Part shown: positions 61,726 through 64,000 of the stretch, one piece after another | How positions within the stretch are numbered: position 1 is the stretch's first letter | How the letters are laid out: each line of letters begins with the position of its first letter | Assembly: GCA_031546825.1 (NCBI GenBank) | Contig: JAVBJU010000001.1 | Location: 1-64,000 of the forward strand | DNA from: Hohaiivirga sp031546825 | Lineage (GTDB): Bacteria > Pseudomonadota > Alphaproteobacteria > Rhizobiales > Beijerinckiaceae | DNA: 64,000 bases | Direction: 5' to 3' | The notes under the pieces: generated by a model | Seen by the model: only the letters and a program-made list of their open reading frames with translations | Database searches by the model: none | What the model was told of the DNA's origin: nothing | Translations under genes and position numbers: made by a program

Positions 61726-62882
61726 CCGAACCCCGCCAGAAGCCGCCGCACTTCGTCGATACCGCGCCATTTGATCCGGGCGTGCATGAACCTGCTCCGG
61801 GTGATGCCTTCGGGCGGATGTCGTCGTGGAAACTGATGGCGCGCAAGTTCCGCCGCCATCGGGTGGCCATGGCCGCAGCCTGGTTGCTCGCCTTCTTCTA
61901 CGCCATGCTCTTCGTCGTGGAGATCGTCGCGCCCTATAACGCCCATCGGGCAAACGACGATTTCATTTTCGCCCCACCACAAGCCATTCGCCTGTTCCAT
62001 GAGGGGAAATTCGTCGGCCCCTTTGTCTATTCCTATACCTATCATTTCAATGAAGAGAGGTTTGTGCGCGAATACGCCACCGACAAAAGCGAGCCCCATC
62101 GTGTGCGGTTCTTCTGCACTGGCGACAGCTACCACTTCTGGGGCGTGGCCCCCTCCCGCTTCCATTTCGTCTGCCCTCCTGAGGACAGCACGATGTTCCT
62201 GCTCGGCACCGACCGGCGCGGACGCGATCTCTTGTCGCTCATCATCTACGGCGCACGCATCTCGCTCACCGTTGGGCTGATCGGCATCACTGTTTCGTTT
62301 GCACTCGGGCTGCTGTTTGGCGGACTCGCGGGGTATCTCGGCGGCTGGGTGGATTATGTCGTACAGCGCACCATAGAAATTCTGCGCTCATTACCGGAAT
62401 TGCCGCTGTGGATGGCACTGGCGGCGGCCTTACCGCCTGACTGGAGCCCGCTCTTGGTGTTTTTCGGCATTACAATCATTTTAGGTATGCTTGATTGGCC
62501 GGGGCTCGCCCGTGCCGTGCGCTCGAAACTTCTGGCCTTGCGTGAAGAGGATTTCGTCACCGCGGCGGAACTGACGGGCGCAACGAAGGGCCGCATTATC
62601 CTGCGCCACCTCATCCCCAATTTCATGAGCCATCTGATCGCATCAGCCACGCTTTCGATCCCGGCGATGATCCTTGGCGAAACCGCTTTGTCGTTCCTCG
62701 GCCTGGGCTTGCGCGACCCCATCATCTCCTGGGGCGTTCTGCTTGCCGAGAACGCCCAGAACATTGCGGAAATCCAGCCTTATCCCTGGCTTCTGCTGCC
62801 GATCATACCGGTCATTATCGTGGTGCTCGCCTTCAACTTCTTCGGCGATGGCCTGCGCGACGCGGCAGACCCATATCACTGA
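61722..62882 (+). CDS. yejE: Peptide ABC importer permease (YejE type)
   Basis: A 386-residue DppC/OppC-family permease. A hydrophilic N-terminus of about 45 residues, one helix, then a long periplasmic insert (about 75-165) containing FFCTGDSYHFWG, followed by LGTDRRGRDLLSLIIYGARISL (about 166-187) and the EAA loop FVTAAELTGATKGRIILRHLIPN (about 275-297). The long form with the insert is common in Yej-like systems of alphaproteobacteria. Last gene of the unit; 26 bases to the convergent HIT gene, with no clear terminator. Confidence 0.92.
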   Translation: MTEPRQKPPHFVDTAPFDPGVHEPAPGDAFGRMSSWKLMARKFRRHRVAMAAAWLLAFFYAMLFVVEIVAPYNAHRANDDFIFAPPQAIRLFHEGKFVGPFVYSYTYHFNEERFVREYATDKSEPHRVRFFCTGDSYHFWGVAPSRFHFVCPPEDSTMFLLGTDRRGRDLLSLIIYGARISLTVGLIGITVSFALGLLFGGLAGYLGGWVDYVVQRTIEILRSLPELPLWMALAAALPPDWSPLLVFFGITIILGMLDWPGLARAVRSKLLALREEDFVTAAELTGATKGRIILRHLIPNFMSHLIASATLSIPAMILGETALSFLGLGLRDPIISWGVLLAENAQNIAEIQPYPWLLLPIIPVIIVVLAFNFFGDGLRDAADPYH

Positions 62883-62908
62883 AGAAGGACCTGTTCACAC
62901 CATAAAAG

Positions 62909-63334
62909 CTATGCAGCCAGTGCCTTGCGAATGCGCTCTGCATGCGCTGCCAGCACTTCGGGCTTCTCCATGTCGGCACCATGGCCGCGCAGCATTACGC
63001 CCTCTTTGCGGGGAATGACGTGAACATGTAGGTGAAATACGGTTTGGCCTGCCGCCGGCTCATTGAACTGCTGGATCAGCATGCCCGCAGCGCTGAAAGC
63101 ATGGCGCACTGCCTCCGCCACGACCTGAACCTCTTTCATCAGGTTTGCGAGATCATCCGCGCCCACATCAAACAGATTGCGCGCCTTGGTCTTTGGTACC
63201 ACCAGCACATGGCCCTCTGCCTGCGGCATCACATCCATGAACGCAATGACCCGGTCAGTCTCATACACCTTATGACAAGGGATTTCACCGCGCAGGATGC
63301 GGGCGAAGATATTGTTGTTGTCGTAGGCAGGCAT
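62909..63334 (-). CDS. HIT-family nucleotide hydrolase/transferase
   Basis: A 141-residue HIT-domain protein of the HinT/Fhit-like branch, with the histidine triad HLHVHVIPR (about residues 99-107) and the preceding FNEPAAGQTVFH. N-terminal block NIFARILRGEIPCHKVYETD is typical. It likely hydrolyses AMP-lysine-type or other nucleoside phosphoramidates. ATG 63334 follows GAAAGGAA by 6 bases; the ATG two codons earlier touches this site. Monocistronic and divergent from the KGG stress gene. Confidence 0.93.
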   Translation of the reverse strand: MPAYDNNNIFARILRGEIPCHKVYETDRVIAFMDVMPQAEGHVLVVPKTKARNLFDVGADDLANLMKEVQVVAEAVRHAFSAAGMLIQQFNEPAAGQTVFHLHVHVIPRKEGVMLRGHGADMEKPEVLAAHAERIRKALAA

Positions 63335-63387
63335 AACCATTTCCTTTCACCTTCGGGCGCGGCATTGCTGCTTCCCGCAGTCGTTTG

Positions 63388-63412
63388 GGAACCTTCGCAA
63401 TTGCAGCGGGTT
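63388..63412 (+). promoter_or_regulatory. EcfG-like general stress promoter candidate
   Basis: GGAAC (63388-63392) and GGTT (63409-63412) with 16 bases between match the alphaproteobacterial EcfG pattern GGAAC-N16/17-cGTT except for one base. It points to the KGG stress gene, about 200 bases downstream. The rest of 63335-63624 holds no gene that I can support. Confidence 0.4.
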
Positions 63413-63624
63413 AATGCAACAGTACCCCTGTTGAAACAGACATTCCCTTCGAAGGTCCGTCGCTTCAGGATCGTTGGTACACGCCGAGTTCTGCCAAAAT
63501 TCCGGCACGGCGTCGCGGGACAAAACACGGCACGAAACGGGAATTGTTCCGCTCATCAAAAACGCAATGTCTTAGCGGTTACCAGTCCCCGGACCGGGCA
63601 TTGCCTTAATATGGAGGAGCAACG

Positions 63625-63816
63625 ATGCCGATGGAAAACACACCTTCGAGGCGCGGCTTTGCCTCGATGTCAGCCGAACGTCAACGGGCAATTGCCAGCA
63701 AAGGAGGCCGCAGTGTTCCGGCCGAGAAGCGCTCCTTTTCGCAGGATCGTGGATTGGCTTCAGCCGCGGGCCGAAAAGGCGGGCAATCGTCCAGCGCACA
63801 TCGTTCCCACGAATAG
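63625..63816 (+). CDS. KGG-repeat stress-induced protein
   Basis: A 63-residue hydrophilic protein of the GsiB/con-10 type, with the repeat core RGFASMSAERQRAIASKGGR (about residues 10-29), then GLASAAGRKGGQ. It contains almost no hydrophobic residues and is expected to be intrinsically disordered, with a role in desiccation or general stress. GGAGGAG lies 7 bases before the ATG. An EcfG-like promoter candidate upstream and a strong terminator downstream make it a single-gene unit. Confidence 0.9.
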   Translation: MPMENTPSRRGFASMSAERQRAIASKGGRSVPAEKRSFSQDRGLASAAGRKGGQSSSAHRSHE

Positions 63817-63848
63817 CGCAAGCCGACTGTAATCTGATATTTGTCGAT

Positions 63849-63884
63849 GATACGGGCTGCTCCAATGCAGCCCGTATCTTTTTC
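63849..63884 (+). terminator. Rho-independent terminator after the KGG gene
   Basis: GATACGGGCTGC and GCAGCCCGTATC form a perfect 12-bp stem with a 6-base loop, followed by TTTTTC. The remaining bases to the window end show no feature that I can name. Confidence 0.92.
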
Positions 63885-64000
63885 ACGGCATCCTTCAGGG
63901 AATAAGTCGCACCTTTTTTTTAAAAATAAGCTGGAACTAAATCGCGATCTGCGCATTATGCAGATATCCGGCCTATTTTTTATGCCCCCACGGGCCGGCA

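Overview
The window reads as a chromosomal segment of an alphaproteobacterium of the order Hyphomicrobiales (Rhizobiales), probably near the Brucella/Bartonella/Phyllobacterium side. The basis is the gene order merR-ihfA-fabH-plsX-yceD-CBP3 chaperone followed by a divergent bamE, a cydDCABX operon, a yej-type peptide transporter and the general style of the proteins. The species cannot be fixed from the sequence alone. I see no tRNA, rRNA, CRISPR array, insertion sequence or prophage.

Layout. 1-2.8 kb: 3' part of carB, greA and a small lipoprotein. 3-13 kb: a complete hydroxamate-type siderophore island (esterase, ferric-siderophore reductase, fhuB and fhuD on one side; TonB-dependent receptor, exbB, exbD, tonB and fhuC on the other) arranged around an AT-rich divergent promoter that carries an Irr-box-like palindrome. 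13-17.9 kb: housekeeping genes for lipid synthesis, IHF, cytochrome bc1 assembly and outer-membrane assembly. 18-25.4 kb: a full nrfABCDE operon with its own cytochrome c maturation genes (ccmG-like, ccmH/NrfFG-like), predicted to reduce nitrite to ammonium; this is unusual for the class. 26-32.4 kb: cydDC, cydAB and the small subunit gene cydX, with an FNR-type site before cydA. Together 18-32 kb looks like a low-oxygen respiration block.

32.5-37.7 kb: an iron/polyamine-type ABC importer with one binding protein, one two-domain permease and two different ATPases. 38-46 kb: mixed metabolic and accessory genes (meaB, a BrnT/BrnA toxin-antitoxin pair, ugd, a class D beta-lactamase, a DMT transporter, a beta-helix protein, a lone RAM-domain protein, and a dapA-family aldolase with dgoK behind a strong AT-rich palindrome).

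46-57 kb is the most unusual part. On the minus strand lie a 910-residue ABC-transporter-like protein that has lost nearly every catalytic motif of its ATPase domain, a small cyclic-nucleotide-binding protein, and a membrane adenylate cyclase that also carries a [2Fe-2S] ferredoxin domain. Divergently, five genes with 4-base stop/start overlaps encode four glycosyltransferases and a polysaccharide deacetylase. I infer a redox- or respiration-sensing cAMP module tied to synthesis of a cell-surface glycan or glycolipid; the sequence supports the parts, not yet the function. 57-63 kb: a yejF-A-B-E-type peptide importer, then a HIT protein and a KGG-repeat stress protein preceded by an EcfG-like promoter.
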